64,000 bases of DNA, from NCBI GenBank assembly GCA_025462865.1, contig JAOAPI010000145.1, positions 1 through 64,000 on the forward strand, written 5' to 3'. The translations under genes and the position numbers were made by a program. The stretch comes from Candidatus Sulfotelmatobacter sp. (GTDB lineage Bacteria > Acidobacteriota > Terriglobia > Terriglobales > Acidobacteriaceae). Below are positions 16,063 through 23,964 of this stretch, in pieces. Position 1 is the stretch's first letter, and each line of letters starts with the position of its first letter. Under the pieces are notes generated by a model that did no database searches, was not told where the DNA came from, and saw only the letters and a program-made list of their open reading frames with translations.

Positions 16063-18585
16063 TTACCTTTGAGGCCAGTGAGAGCCGGACTGGTTCGGCG
16101 TAGGCGACAATCTCGCGACATTTATTGTCACCGTTTGTCTTTGTGTCACGCCGCTGCCTGTTGCAGTGAGCGTTACTGAATAGTTTCTTGGCGCGACGTT
16201 CGACGCCGCCGAAAGCGTTACGGCGGTCGTACCAGCGCCGGGAGCAGCAACGACACTCGATGGCAAGAATTGCGCGGTCACGCCATTCGGCAGACCTGTT
16301 GCCGTTAGAGTGACAGTGGAATCGAAGCTCGAGTTCGGAATGGTTGTGAGCGTTAGTGTTCGAGATGTTCCTGCCGCAACGCTCATCGAAGTCACCGAGG
16401 ATGCCAGCGTGAATGCAGGCACGGGAGCAACCGTCACCGAGAGCGATGCCGCCTGCCTCGTCGCTCCGCTGAGCGCTGCAACCGTTGCGGAGTAGACGCC
16501 GGGCTTGACACTGCTTGTCGCTGTAATCTTTACGACGCTACTCCCCGAACCCGGAGCCGAGAGAGTGCCTGGGGTGAATGCCGCTGAAACTCCGCTGGGT
16601 AGTCCCGTGACGGAAAATGCTACAGCCGCGTTGAATCCGCCGCTGACCGTGACATTCGCTCTGACGCTGTTGTTCGAGCCGGCCTGTACCGAAAGAGAAT
16701 TTGCAGACAGCGCCGCCTGAAAGGCGGAGACAATGTTGACGTCGTTCCAGTGGCTCACCAGGAGGGACGCGTCGATTGAACCAAGGCCAGTGGCTTGATC
16801 GTATCCCGCCGCGGCAATGAATCCAGTTTGTCCGGGCACGCTGTTGTTGCCGCTGGTGATGTCGTGAAAAACAGAGGCTCCGCCTGTCATCTGCTTGCGG
16901 GCAAGCGAATAGAAGGCGGTATTGGCATTCCCCTGCCGCGCCGCTGTGCCTTGGACCACAAGAGCCATCACGCCGGCGAACGCCGGTGAAGCGGCGGAGG
17001 TCCCACCGACGACATAAAGTCCGCCTTCCTGATAGATGAGGTAGCCGTCGTGTCCAGCGGAGGTGAGGGAAACGTCGGGCACGTCGCGCTTGCCGTCCGC
17101 AGGAATGCCCGCGCCAGTTTGCCATGCTGGCTTCGCATATACCGTGCTCATGCCACCGCCAGTGGACCACAGCCCTGCGCCTGGTCCACTTTCATTCCAT
17201 GCGATTTCAGGAATGTAACTGACCGCCGAGGCCTGCGTGCCGGAAGCGTTTGATGTCGCCCAGTAAAGCGAAAGATTCGAGCTGTCATTGAACTCGGTGC
17301 CACCAACGCAAACGCCGTAGGGCGTGGAGCAGAGACCATTCACGCCACGCCCGTTCGTTGCCTTCGAGGCCGAGGCGGAATCGCATCCGGCGGCGCCGTT
17401 ATCTCCTGAGGAAACCAGAACGGTGATGCCCTGTGCCGCAGCTTGCTGCCATAAGCTGTTCAGAAAATTGTTTCCGGAAGAACCCAGCCATCCTTCGCAC
17501 AGACCAAAGCTGGTGCTCATCACGGGCGCAAGGTTGTGATTGACAATGTATTGCGCCGAGAGATCCACGCCGTCACTGGAGTTCGTGGATTTCGAAACCA
17601 CAAACTTAATGGTTGCATTCCTGGCCACTGCTCCCGACCATTCCACATCGAGATCGGCTTCGGTTTCTTCCCCGGGACTCAGGATGCCCGGGTCCGTTCC
17701 ATTGACGATGATCTGCGGATCGTTGACGGGCAATCCAAACATGCTGCGGAATTGGCGCACGTCGGCGATCTTGATGTTCGAACGAGCAACGATTGCGATG
17801 GACTGGCCGCTGCCATTGATCGATTGCTGGTAAAGCGGCGCGAGGTCATAAATAGTGGCAAAGTCCGCTGGGGCCAGATAGCGCGATCCGCCGCTTGAGA
17901 ACTCAGGGGACGCTTTGCGCGCGAACGCGTGCAGCGGTTCACTGTGAAAGTCATGCAGCGAAACCACCCCTCCCACCACTTGAATCAATGCGGCCGGAAT
18001 TTCAGGCTCTTTGGCATTCGCATGATGAACTTCGCCGCCAATCCTGTAGGCGCGAATCTGCGTGTGGAATGCCGCCTGCACCTGCGCTGACGTGCCGCTG
18101 AAAATAATGGACCGGCGGCCGGCGGTGACTTCTTCCACTTCCAGACCATGGCCTTGCAGCCAGCCGACGATCTGTTCCGTGTCAGCTTCAGAAACGCCGA
18201 ATCGCTCGGCGAACTGCTCAGGTGTAAGCCACTGGTGATAATAGGGAGATTCGGGATTGTGTTGAGCATCGACGAATTGGTTCAGCGTTTCTTGCTGAGC
18301 GGCGTCGGGCAACAGGGTGAGGAGCATACGGTCCAATCGATAGTCGGCTGGAACGCTGCCTGCATCGTACCGGATCGAAGCTAACGGATGCCGGTTTCCG
18401 CGCAGCGTCACGCGCTGTTCGTCGTCAATGAAGGTGGTGATGCGGTCTTTGGGCTGCGCAAATAGCGGATCCACTCGAGGCTGTGTCCGCGCGGGCAGGT
18501 CCACGGAAGTGAATGATAAGAAAACTGTTAATGTGAGAGATGAAAATACGTGGCGCAGCAAACTCCGGGCGGACAGACGCGACAT
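16063..18585 (-). CDS. Secreted sedolisin (S53 family) serine-carboxyl protease
   Basis: The start is the ATG at 18585, preceded by GGAGG at five bases; a TTG four codons upstream overlaps that ribosome site. The 840 residues comprise a signal peptide (SLTLTVFLSFTSVDLPA), a pro-kumamolisin activation domain (about 40-190) and a catalytic domain. The active-site set is visible: the Glu/Asp pair in EADLDVEW, the oxyanion Asp in SSGDNGA and the nucleophile Ser530 in GGTSAASPAF. A Ca2+-site region, DITSGNNSVPG to GLGSID, follows. The last 220 residues are two Ig-like repeats (VSGGFNAAVAFSVTGLPSGV, TLTATGLPNGVTAQF). It probably degrades protein outside the cell at acid pH. Acidobacteria often carry many such enzymes. 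Confidence 0.93.
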   Translation of the reverse strand: MSRLSARSLLRHVFSSLTLTVFLSFTSVDLPARTQPRVDPLFAQPKDRITTFIDDEQRVTLRGNRHPLASIRYDAGSVPADYRLDRMLLTLLPDAAQQETLNQFVDAQHNPESPYYHQWLTPEQFAERFGVSEADTEQIVGWLQGHGLEVEEVTAGRRSIIFSGTSAQVQAAFHTQIRAYRIGGEVHHANAKEPEIPAALIQVVGGVVSLHDFHSEPLHAFARKASPEFSSGGSRYLAPADFATIYDLAPLYQQSINGSGQSIAIVARSNIKIADVRQFRSMFGLPVNDPQIIVNGTDPGILSPGEETEADLDVEWSGAVARNATIKFVVSKSTNSSDGVDLSAQYIVNHNLAPVMSTSFGLCEGWLGSSGNNFLNSLWQQAAAQGITVLVSSGDNGAAGCDSASASKATNGRGVNGLCSTPYGVCVGGTEFNDSSNLSLYWATSNASGTQASAVSYIPEIAWNESGPGAGLWSTGGGMSTVYAKPAWQTGAGIPADGKRDVPDVSLTSAGHDGYLIYQEGGLYVVGGTSAASPAFAGVMALVVQGTAARQGNANTAFYSLARKQMTGGASVFHDITSGNNSVPGQTGFIAAAGYDQATGLGSIDASLLVSHWNDVNIVSAFQAALSANSLSVQAGSNNSVRANVTVSGGFNAAVAFSVTGLPSGVSAAFTPGTLSAPGSGSSVVKITATSSVKPGVYSATVAALSGATRQAASLSVTVAPVPAFTLASSVTSMSVAAGTSRTLTLTTIPNSSFDSTVTLTATGLPNGVTAQFLPSSVVAAPGAGTTAVTLSAASNVAPRNYSVTLTATGSGVTQRQTVTINVARLSPTPNQSGSHWPQR

Positions 18586-18651
18586 TAGGCCCTCCAAAGC
18601 GGGGGTTCGGCTCTAGCGTTTCATCGGCGATGCGCCTGAACACTTGAGGGA

Positions 18652-18885
18652 TCAGCCCGATGGGTTACCGACAGTCCACAAGGCCTTGAGCCGTGACCTC
18701 TCTGCGGATGGGAGCGCCAGGCCGTCCACGAGTGCTAGGTGCAGCGACGCCTTTCCAAACCCAACGGTCATCCCAATCCCAATCACCGCGGAATAGACAA
18801 AGGCTTTTGGGCGCGACCAAAAGAGCCCTAAGGCTGCGTCTATGGTCGCTAGTGGACAATGAAAAGTGCGTGAGCGTACCGACAA
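18652..18885 (-). CDS. Possible small membrane protein, unknown
   Basis: A 77-residue frame starts with TTG at 18885, with GGGAGG five bases before it, which is the main support. It contains one hydrophobic stretch (AFVYSAVIGIGMTVGFG), ends 66 bases before the sedolisin start and runs in the same direction. I recognise no family. The stretch between the sedolisin and the gene at 18949 otherwise holds no signal I can name. It could be a chance frame. Confidence 0.35.
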   Translation of the reverse strand: MSVRSRTFHCPLATIDAALGLFWSRPKAFVYSAVIGIGMTVGFGKASLHLALVDGLALPSAERSRLKALWTVGNPSG

Positions 18886-18948
18886 ATTAACCTCCCTTGG
18901 CTATCGTGTGAGACTCGATAGAGAATCTCCGCTCAAGGAGAATCTGTC

Positions 18949-19200
18949 ATGGCTCAAACAAGTATTCCCTCTTTCAGCACAGGATGGAGAGGACTCTACG
19001 AATGCGCGATTCTAGAACTCGACGGCGGTTTATTGCCCGACAGAATTGAAGTTGCTCGTCGCGCGATCCTCGATAGAGTCGAAGAAGTATTAACCCAACC
19101 CTCAGGCGCGGAACATCGCGCCCTCCGTGAGGCGCTCCACACCCTACGAATACTGGAAGAAGTCGCTGAGCGGGAAAAGATACGGCATGAGGACAACTAA
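18949..19200 (+). CDS. Small conserved-looking protein of unknown function
   Basis: The 83-residue protein has a good ribosome site (AAGGAG, 10 bases before ATG 18949). It opens MAQTSIPSFSTGWRGLYECA and is mostly helical, with a regular pattern (LLPDRIEVARRAILDRVEEV, then LREALHTLRILEEVAE) that suggests a helical bundle or coiled-coil pair. There are no cysteine motifs or membrane segments. Similar short GLYE...LPDRI proteins are common in soil bacteria without a known role. It stands alone between divergent or unrelated genes. Confidence 0.65.
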   Translation: MAQTSIPSFSTGWRGLYECAILELDGGLLPDRIEVARRAILDRVEEVLTQPSGAEHRALREALHTLRILEEVAEREKIRHEDN

Positions 19201-19506
19201 CACTATGGGACGGGTCTGTGGGGGTCCACTTCGAAAGAGCCAGAAGTGTCGTACTTGAAGCGGATCGCTCGGTTGTGGCCCTACCTCCTAATGGCGGTTT
19301 CGTTGTCAGGACTGGCCTACAGGTTCCTTAGCGCATCCCGCTAGAATTTCCACGCATCATTTGCATAACTTTTGCCGCCTTGTAGGAGGTTGATGTCGCG
19401 TAGCGCAAGTTTACGAAGGGACTGCAAAATGCGATTTATTCGATAACTGCAACGGGATCGCTATTGTTGTCCGGATGCGTCTCAGGAACCTCATAGCCGT
19501 CCGCCG
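19201..19506. other. Non-coding stretch with an out-of-frame protein-like tail
   Basis: These 306 bases hold no recognisable gene. Reading on the minus strand, bases 19433-19521 encode GEIVAADGYEVPETHPDNNS and then DPVAVIE before TAA, in the -1 frame relative to the end of the neighbouring gene at 19507-20139. It looks like a natural continuation of that protein. A 29-codon hydrophobic frame from a TTG near 19255 (WPYLLMAVSLSGLAYRF) is too short to support. Confidence 0.4.
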
Positions 19507-20139
19507 CTACGATCTCGCCTTGGCCTTCAGCTTGACCTGCCCTGCATTGAGCTCCACGGAGAATTCCACATCTTGACAGCCGTACTGCTTGCGGATTTCT
19601 GCGGTCTTTTTCTGCACGAAACTGGAAAACGAATCGAGAGTGCCCGAGACATTTTCTCCCGCCTTCTTTTTGGCTGCTACCAGTGTGTTGTACAAGCGCT
19701 CAACCTGTTCGCGTTCTTTATCCTTAGCAGAGTGCAGTGTGAATGGCGGTGAAGAGACAACGGAATCGCCGTCCGCGCCAGCGACGGCAGCGTGACTGAG
19801 ACCGTAAACCGGATGATGGGTCTTGTGTTCCTGCTCTGGGCGCACGCCTTGCACGGCGAGCAGCGCATCCTGCGGGCGGCGATAGCCTTCTTCCCGGATG
19901 CGCGACTTCTTTCGCCAAAGGTCGCTGTAGATGGCGTACCGCTGAGCCATTTCGTTGTAGCGAAAGCGCTGGGAGAAGCTCATGCGCCCGCCATCGGAAA
20001 ATTTGCGCAGCAGGGAGAGAACCTTCCACTCGATGTCGGTGGGCGGCCGCTTGGTCGGGTTGCTGAAGAATACTTCGTACTCGATCTTCAGCCGCCGCAG
20101 TTGCGTCTCGAGAGTGTTTAATTCTTCATCGGTGGTCAC
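19507..20139 (-). CDS. MXAN_5187 C-terminal-domain-like protein, possibly frameshifted near its end
   Basis: The 210-residue protein opens with a charged coiled coil (LNTLETQLRRLKIEYEVFFS) and continues PPTDIEWKVLSLLRKF. This is the pattern of the MXAN_5187 C-terminal domain found in myxobacteria and acidobacteria. A second conserved block follows a Ser/Ala-rich linker: VERLYNTLVAAKKKAGENV and VQKKTAEIRKQYGCQDVEF. The function is unknown; helical scaffolding or DNA or partner binding are open. The frame stops at KLKAKARS. A -1 shift at the AAG before GCG would add about 27 acidic residues that read well, so the listed end may be caused by a mutation or a sequencing error. Confidence 0.72.
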   Translation of the reverse strand: MTTDEELNTLETQLRRLKIEYEVFFSNPTKRPPTDIEWKVLSLLRKFSDGGRMSFSQRFRYNEMAQRYAIYSDLWRKKSRIREEGYRRPQDALLAVQGVRPEQEHKTHHPVYGLSHAAVAGADGDSVVSSPPFTLHSAKDKEREQVERLYNTLVAAKKKAGENVSGTLDSFSSFVQKKTAEIRKQYGCQDVEFSVELNAGQVKLKAKARS

Positions 20140-20232
20140 GAGGAATCTCCAAGTGACCAGTGTAGTGAGAAGACGGGGCCGCGGCGAGGTACCCGGCGGT
20201 CACCGGAGGTCATGGTACGAAAGTAAGGGGAG

Positions 20233-20378
20233 CGCTTCTAGCTATTAGCTTCTGGCCGCTAGCTTACCCTCTCCAGTTCGCGCGAACGAAGCAATTTATG
20301 AATTTCAAGGACTTAGCTTGGTGATGGAGGGAAGCACGCTGCTTGGGAGGTTAAGCTAGAAGCCAGGAGCTAGAAGCC
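20233..20378. repeat. Imperfect inverted repeats built from AGCTAGAAGC units
   Basis: The segment at about 20233-20265 (GCTTCTAGCTATTAGCTTCT, then GGCCGCTAGCTTA) is approximately the reverse complement of 20352-20377 (TAAGCTAGAAGCCAGGAGCT, then AGAAGC). They are separated by about 86 bases that read CCCTCTCCAGTTCGCGCGAA and onward. Each arm is made of repeated AGCTAGAAGC-like units. The element lies between two minus-strand genes and could form a long hairpin. No open frame lies within it. Confidence 0.6.
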
Positions 20379-20382
20379 AGCA

Positions 20383-20784
20383 TTATTTGGAATTCGCCGC
20401 CATCTTCTTCACCATGGCCAGCACCAGCTTGCGGTCGCTGTCATTGAGATTGGTAGCGTAGCGGCGTACCTGGCTGAGGAAGCGGACTTCGTCGTCGGAA
20501 AGTTGCGGCAATCCTTTGGAGCCGTTGGTGTGGCCGGATTCGGAAAAGAACTGCGAGAGCGCGATCTCCATTGCGCCTGCAATTTTTGATAGCGTGTCGA
20601 GCGACGGGATAGTGTGGCCGTTCTCTACGCGCGAAAGATAGCAGCGCAACAGGCCCGTGCGCTTTTCAATGTCCCCCTGGGACATACCCTTCTGCAGCCG
20701 GTAGTTTCTAATCGTTTCGCCGATGTTGATCTGGGGGAGCATGGCAGGATGCGACATAGTAACCACATCGGGATTTTCTGGCAA
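20383..20784 (-). CDS. XRE-family helix-turn-helix transcriptional regulator
   Basis: The 133-residue protein carries a Cro/C1-type domain at about residues 20-78: IGETIRNYRLQKGMSQGDIE, then LSRVENGHTIPSLDTLSKIA. A C-terminal segment (LSDDEVRFLSQVRRYATNL) may be for dimerisation. Three in-frame ATGs (20784, 20757, 20742) are possible starts; the domain is complete from any of them. Single-domain regulators of this type are common in acidobacteria and no target can be inferred. It lies next to the AGCTAGAAGC repeat region. Confidence 0.85.
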   Translation of the reverse strand: MPENPDVVTMSHPAMLPQINIGETIRNYRLQKGMSQGDIEKRTGLLRCYLSRVENGHTIPSLDTLSKIAGAMEIALSQFFSESGHTNGSKGLPQLSDDEVRFLSQVRRYATNLNDSDRKLVLAMVKKMAANSK

Positions 20785-20919
20785 GGGGAAATTAGTGCTA
20801 TGACAAAATCAGTGCAATCAGGTTTCAGCTAGTTAACAGACGGTCGAATGTTTATACAACGTATAGAAAATAGTTTGCCCTTACCTCGGCAGAAGTCGTG
20901 TCCTCGCAAAGTCCGTAAC

Positions 20920-21663
20920 TTATTTTTTTAAGTTTTCTGCAAGAAACTTTACAGTCCGTTTCCATGCGTCGGCCGCATCATCAGGGCGGTAGCCTTCTTT
21001 GTTGTTAGGATTTTCGAACGCATGGCCGGCATCATCGTAGATCTTGATCTCAACCTTCTTGCCAAACTGTTTCATCGCTGCTTCGAACTTGTGCACGTCA
21101 TCAGGAGTGATGCCGCGATCCTGACCGCCGAAGATTCCTAGGATCGGAGCATTGATTTTCTTGATTGCATCAGGATCTGTAACAAGGTGGCCGTAGTTAA
21201 TAACGTCGGCGGCGAGCGTCGGCTCCTGCAGAGCTACATCGAGCGAATAACCGCCGCCCATGCACCATCCAATTGAGCCAACGCGATTCTTCTTTACATT
21301 CGGCTGCGCCTGCAGAAACTCAAATGCGGCGTGTAAATCGCGCTTGGCGCGGTCCTCAGGGACTCCTCGCATCAATTCGTGTCCCATCTCTGGTGTGGTG
21401 GCGATTTTCCCGCGATATAAATCGATTGCGAGAGCTTCATAGCCTTGATCAGCCAGCTTTGAGGCCTGTTCTTTGATCCAGTCGTTCAGCCCCCAATATT
21501 CGTGGATGACGATGATGGCGGGAAATGGTCCCTTGCCGGCTGGCATGTAAAGCAGTCCTTGCACGGTTTCGTCGCCGCTTTTGTAGGAAACGGGCTTGCT
21601 GTCGGCGGCGAACGAAGTGGCGACGAATATTGACATCAAGATCAGTAAACAGATTTTCTTCAT
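20920..21663 (-). CDS. Secreted dienelactone hydrolase family protein
   Basis: The 247-residue protein has a signal peptide (MKKICLLILMSIFVATSFAA) and an alpha/beta hydrolase fold of the DLH family. The catalytic set is visible: Cys in GSIGWCMGGGYS, Asp in FGGQDRGIT and His in AGHAFENPN. Dienelactone hydrolases open lactone rings in chloroaromatic breakdown, but many exported family members are general esterases. It is the last of a minus-strand series that starts with the DUF2071 gene, with only 21 bases to the upstream GNAT gene. Confidence 0.92.
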   Translation of the reverse strand: MKKICLLILMSIFVATSFAADSKPVSYKSGDETVQGLLYMPAGKGPFPAIIVIHEYWGLNDWIKEQASKLADQGYEALAIDLYRGKIATTPEMGHELMRGVPEDRAKRDLHAAFEFLQAQPNVKKNRVGSIGWCMGGGYSLDVALQEPTLAADVINYGHLVTDPDAIKKINAPILGIFGGQDRGITPDDVHKFEAAMKQFGKKVEIKIYDDAGHAFENPNNKEGYRPDDAADAWKRTVKFLAENLKK

Positions 21664-21684
21664 GGTTTTAAAACCTTTCGTGAT

Positions 21685-22161
21685 TCACAATTCCAACTCC
21701 ATGTACATCGCTCCGGCTATCGGGTTCGAACGATAGGAAGCAATATCCCGGAAGCCAAGCTTCCGATACATTGCGACCGCGTCTTTCATGACGGGTTCGA
21801 CAGTGTCGAGTCGCATGCGCTTGTAGCCGATCTGTCGCGCCTCTGCGATGATGTGCTCGGCCAGCGCGCGTCCCAGGCCCCTTCCACGAAAATGCGGACG
21901 CAGGTAAAGGCGCTTCATCTCGCAGATACCGGATTCCAGCTTGTGAAGCGCAACGCAGGCAGCGAGTTGACCGTCGTATTCGGCGAGCAGCAAGCGGCCT
22001 TCGGGCGGAGCATAGTCCCCTGGTAGTTCCGCGAGTTCTTTATCGAAGCCTTGAAAGCAGAGGCTGAAGCCTAGGGATTGCGCATACTCTAGAAATAACT
22101 CGCGGGCTTGGGATACCTGGGCACGGGACTCGGCTTGAGCAAAAGTCAAAACCTTTAACAC
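21685..22161 (-). CDS. GNAT family N-acetyltransferase
   Basis: The 158-residue protein shows the acetyl-CoA loop LRPHFRGRGLGRALAEHI, preceded by the GICEMKRLYL strand and followed by VAMYRKLGFRDIASY, the usual GNAT ending. The GTG start at 22161 lies within a G-rich dispersed repeat (22157-22187), so the true start may be a few codons further in. The substrate is unknown; small-molecule or peptide amines are typical. It is followed by the dienelactone hydrolase gene on the same strand. Confidence 0.9.
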   Translation of the reverse strand: MLKVLTFAQAESRAQVSQARELFLEYAQSLGFSLCFQGFDKELAELPGDYAPPEGRLLLAEYDGQLAACVALHKLESGICEMKRLYLRPHFRGRGLGRALAEHIIAEARQIGYKRMRLDTVEPVMKDAVAMYRKLGFRDIASYRSNPIAGAMYMELEL

Positions 22162-22187
22162 AGGGGCACGGGGGACACAGGGTAAAT
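22157..22187. repeat. G-rich dispersed repeat (ACACAGGGG type)
   Basis: The sequence reads ACACAGGGGCACGGGGGACA followed by CAGGGTAAAT. A related but divergent copy (ATAGGGGACACACGGGGTCA, CAGGGGAATA on the minus strand) lies inside the DNA ligase gene at about 47095-47125. The two share the alternation of ACA and GGGG blocks and the CAGGG-AAT end. This copy overlaps the start of the GNAT gene. Confidence 0.55.
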
Positions 22188-22245
22188 CAAGGGTATTGAG
22201 TCTTTGGCTTTCATTTCCCCTATGAGCCTCTGTGAGGAAGATTTT

Positions 22246-22989
22246 TTATCCCATCAGCATTCCGCCGTTCACGTTAAGAACGTGCCCGGTAATATACGAC
22301 GCTTCGTCCGATGCGAGAAAAGCCACAGCACTTGCCACGTCGGCGGGCGATCCAACCCGGCCCAACGGAATTAGCTTGGCGGCGCTCTGCTTGAATTCCT
22401 CGCCGAGCGCTTCCGTCATGGCAGTTTCGATGAAGCCGGGTGCGACGGCGTTGCAAGTAATGTTGCGCGATCCCAGTTCACGGGCGATGGCCATGGTTAA
22501 TCCTATTAACCCAGCTTTGGACGCGGCGTAGTTGGCTTGCCCGGCCTGCCCTATCTGGCCGAAAACGCTGGCGATGTTGATGATGCGTCCCCAGCGCTGC
22601 TTGAGCATGGAGCTGCTGACTTGCTGGATGCAGAGGTACGCCGAAGTGAGATTCGTATTCAGCACCGAATCCCAATCGGCGCGCTTCATGCGCATGACGA
22701 GCTGGTCACGGGTGATGCCCGCATTGTTGACCAGGATATCGATCTTGCCGAACTGGGCGATGGCCGCTTTGATTGCAGACTTGACCTGCTCTTCGTCGGT
22801 GACGTCGAGAGCAAAGGCGGCGGCCTGGCCGCCCGCGGTTGTAATCTCCTTTACTAGTTCGTCTAGCTTGTCTTGATTGCGAGCAGCGGCGGCGACCACC
22901 GCGCCGTCTGTGGCGAGCTTCAGCGCGCAAGCGCGTCCGATGCCTTGCGACGCGCCCGTGACGAACGCCACGCGTCCTGAAAGGGACAT
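22246..22989 (-). CDS. fabG: 3-oxoacyl-ACP reductase FabG
   Basis: The start is the ATG at 22989, with GGGAG ten bases before it; an in-frame TTG five codons upstream overlaps that site. The 247 residues form a short-chain dehydrogenase with the NAD(P) motif VTGASQGIGRA and NNAG. The catalytic Ser is in NIASVFG and the Tyr-Lys pair in GQANYAASKAG. FabG reduces beta-ketoacyl-ACP in each round of fatty acid synthesis, and the close match of NYAASKAGLIGLT supports that over a general SDR. It stands apart from the fabD/plsX operon at 7758-10649. Confidence 0.93.
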   Translation of the reverse strand: MSLSGRVAFVTGASQGIGRACALKLATDGAVVAAAARNQDKLDELVKEITTAGGQAAAFALDVTDEEQVKSAIKAAIAQFGKIDILVNNAGITRDQLVMRMKRADWDSVLNTNLTSAYLCIQQVSSSMLKQRWGRIINIASVFGQIGQAGQANYAASKAGLIGLTMAIARELGSRNITCNAVAPGFIETAMTEALGEEFKQSAAKLIPLGRVGSPADVASAVAFLASDEASYITGHVLNVNGGMLMG

Positions 22990-23068
22990 TAGCGGTTCTC
23001 CCAAAATTGCTGAATGTTTGATTGATAACGCTCTACGTTAGAACGTCGAATTATACCCGCCGCTGGGT

Positions 23069-23830
23069 CTATTCGGCGCGGCGCAGCGGCCAGATAAGAA
23101 CTTCCTGTTTGCGAGCAAAGTGCAGCAACGGCTGGACGCGAGGCAGCGAGATCCTGGCGGCAGCGGCAACGGTGTTCATTTCGAACTCCGCTTTTGCATT
23201 CTGCAGGGGCCACGGCCGATGGTGAATGTCGCCGCGAAAGACCTGATTATCGTGTGTTGTATAAAGACAATATCGCTCCGTGAGCCAGTGTTCGATCGAG
23301 CCTTTCTCGCTTAGGCGCGTTTCGCCGGTGGGACGGTAGTCGCCACGAAACTCCGCGGCACTGCGAAGACGGAGCGAGGAATAATGAATGCTTTCGCCAA
23401 CCTCCTTCGAAGTCATCTTTGCTTCAAAATAAGGGAGATGATAGAACTTGCGGGCAGCCCAGACCGCAGGAGCGTTGGCGGCGTCGAGGCTGAAAAAATA
23501 AACGCCCGCTTTCCCGCCGTACGTCACATACGTGCGCACATTCAATTCGGGGAAACGCGAGAGGCCAGGGATGGGAGGAAACCCGCGAGCGCGTATGCCG
23601 CTCATCCGGAAAGGGACGACTCCAACCCAGCATTGACCATCGAAAGTATCGAGCGTGAGTTGAACTGGAACGAGAAGCCGCATCATGACGACGGGAATTG
23701 GCCAGTGGGCAAATAGCAGATCATGCCAGATCTGCTTCATCACCCACGGGCCGGAAGGTAACGGCCAGGGACGATGCGCCACGTGATGAAGCGTGGAATC
23801 CACGCTCCAGTGTAGGGCAAAGTGTGGCAC
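23069..23830 (-). CDS. DUF2071 (YqjF-like) family protein
   Basis: The 253-residue protein opens with a stretch typical of this family, VAHRPWPLPSGPWVMKQIWH followed by DLLFAHWPIP, and continues DTFDGQCWVGVVPFRMSGIR and NVRTYVTYGGKAGVYFFSLD. DUF2071 proteins have an acetoacetate-decarboxylase-like fold, but no activity is established. The start is GTG 23830; a GTG ten codons later is possible. The protein N-terminus is encoded across a GCGTGGA/TCCACGC palindrome. It is the first gene of the minus-strand group that includes fabG, the GNAT and the hydrolase. Confidence 0.88.
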   Translation of the reverse strand: MPHFALHWSVDSTLHHVAHRPWPLPSGPWVMKQIWHDLLFAHWPIPVVMMRLLVPVQLTLDTFDGQCWVGVVPFRMSGIRARGFPPIPGLSRFPELNVRTYVTYGGKAGVYFFSLDAANAPAVWAARKFYHLPYFEAKMTSKEVGESIHYSSLRLRSAAEFRGDYRPTGETRLSEKGSIEHWLTERYCLYTTHDNQVFRGDIHHRPWPLQNAKAEFEMNTVAAAARISLPRVQPLLHFARKQEVLIWPLRRAE

Positions 23831-23964
23831 TCGACGCTAGGCGACAACGCGATCCCTTTCCCGTAGGAATTTCACCTGGTTGAGATATCCACAGCTGCGG
23901 CGGAATCGCGCGGTGAAACGCATTGCGCATTGATGCTTCGCCAATTAACATTCGAAGCACTTCC

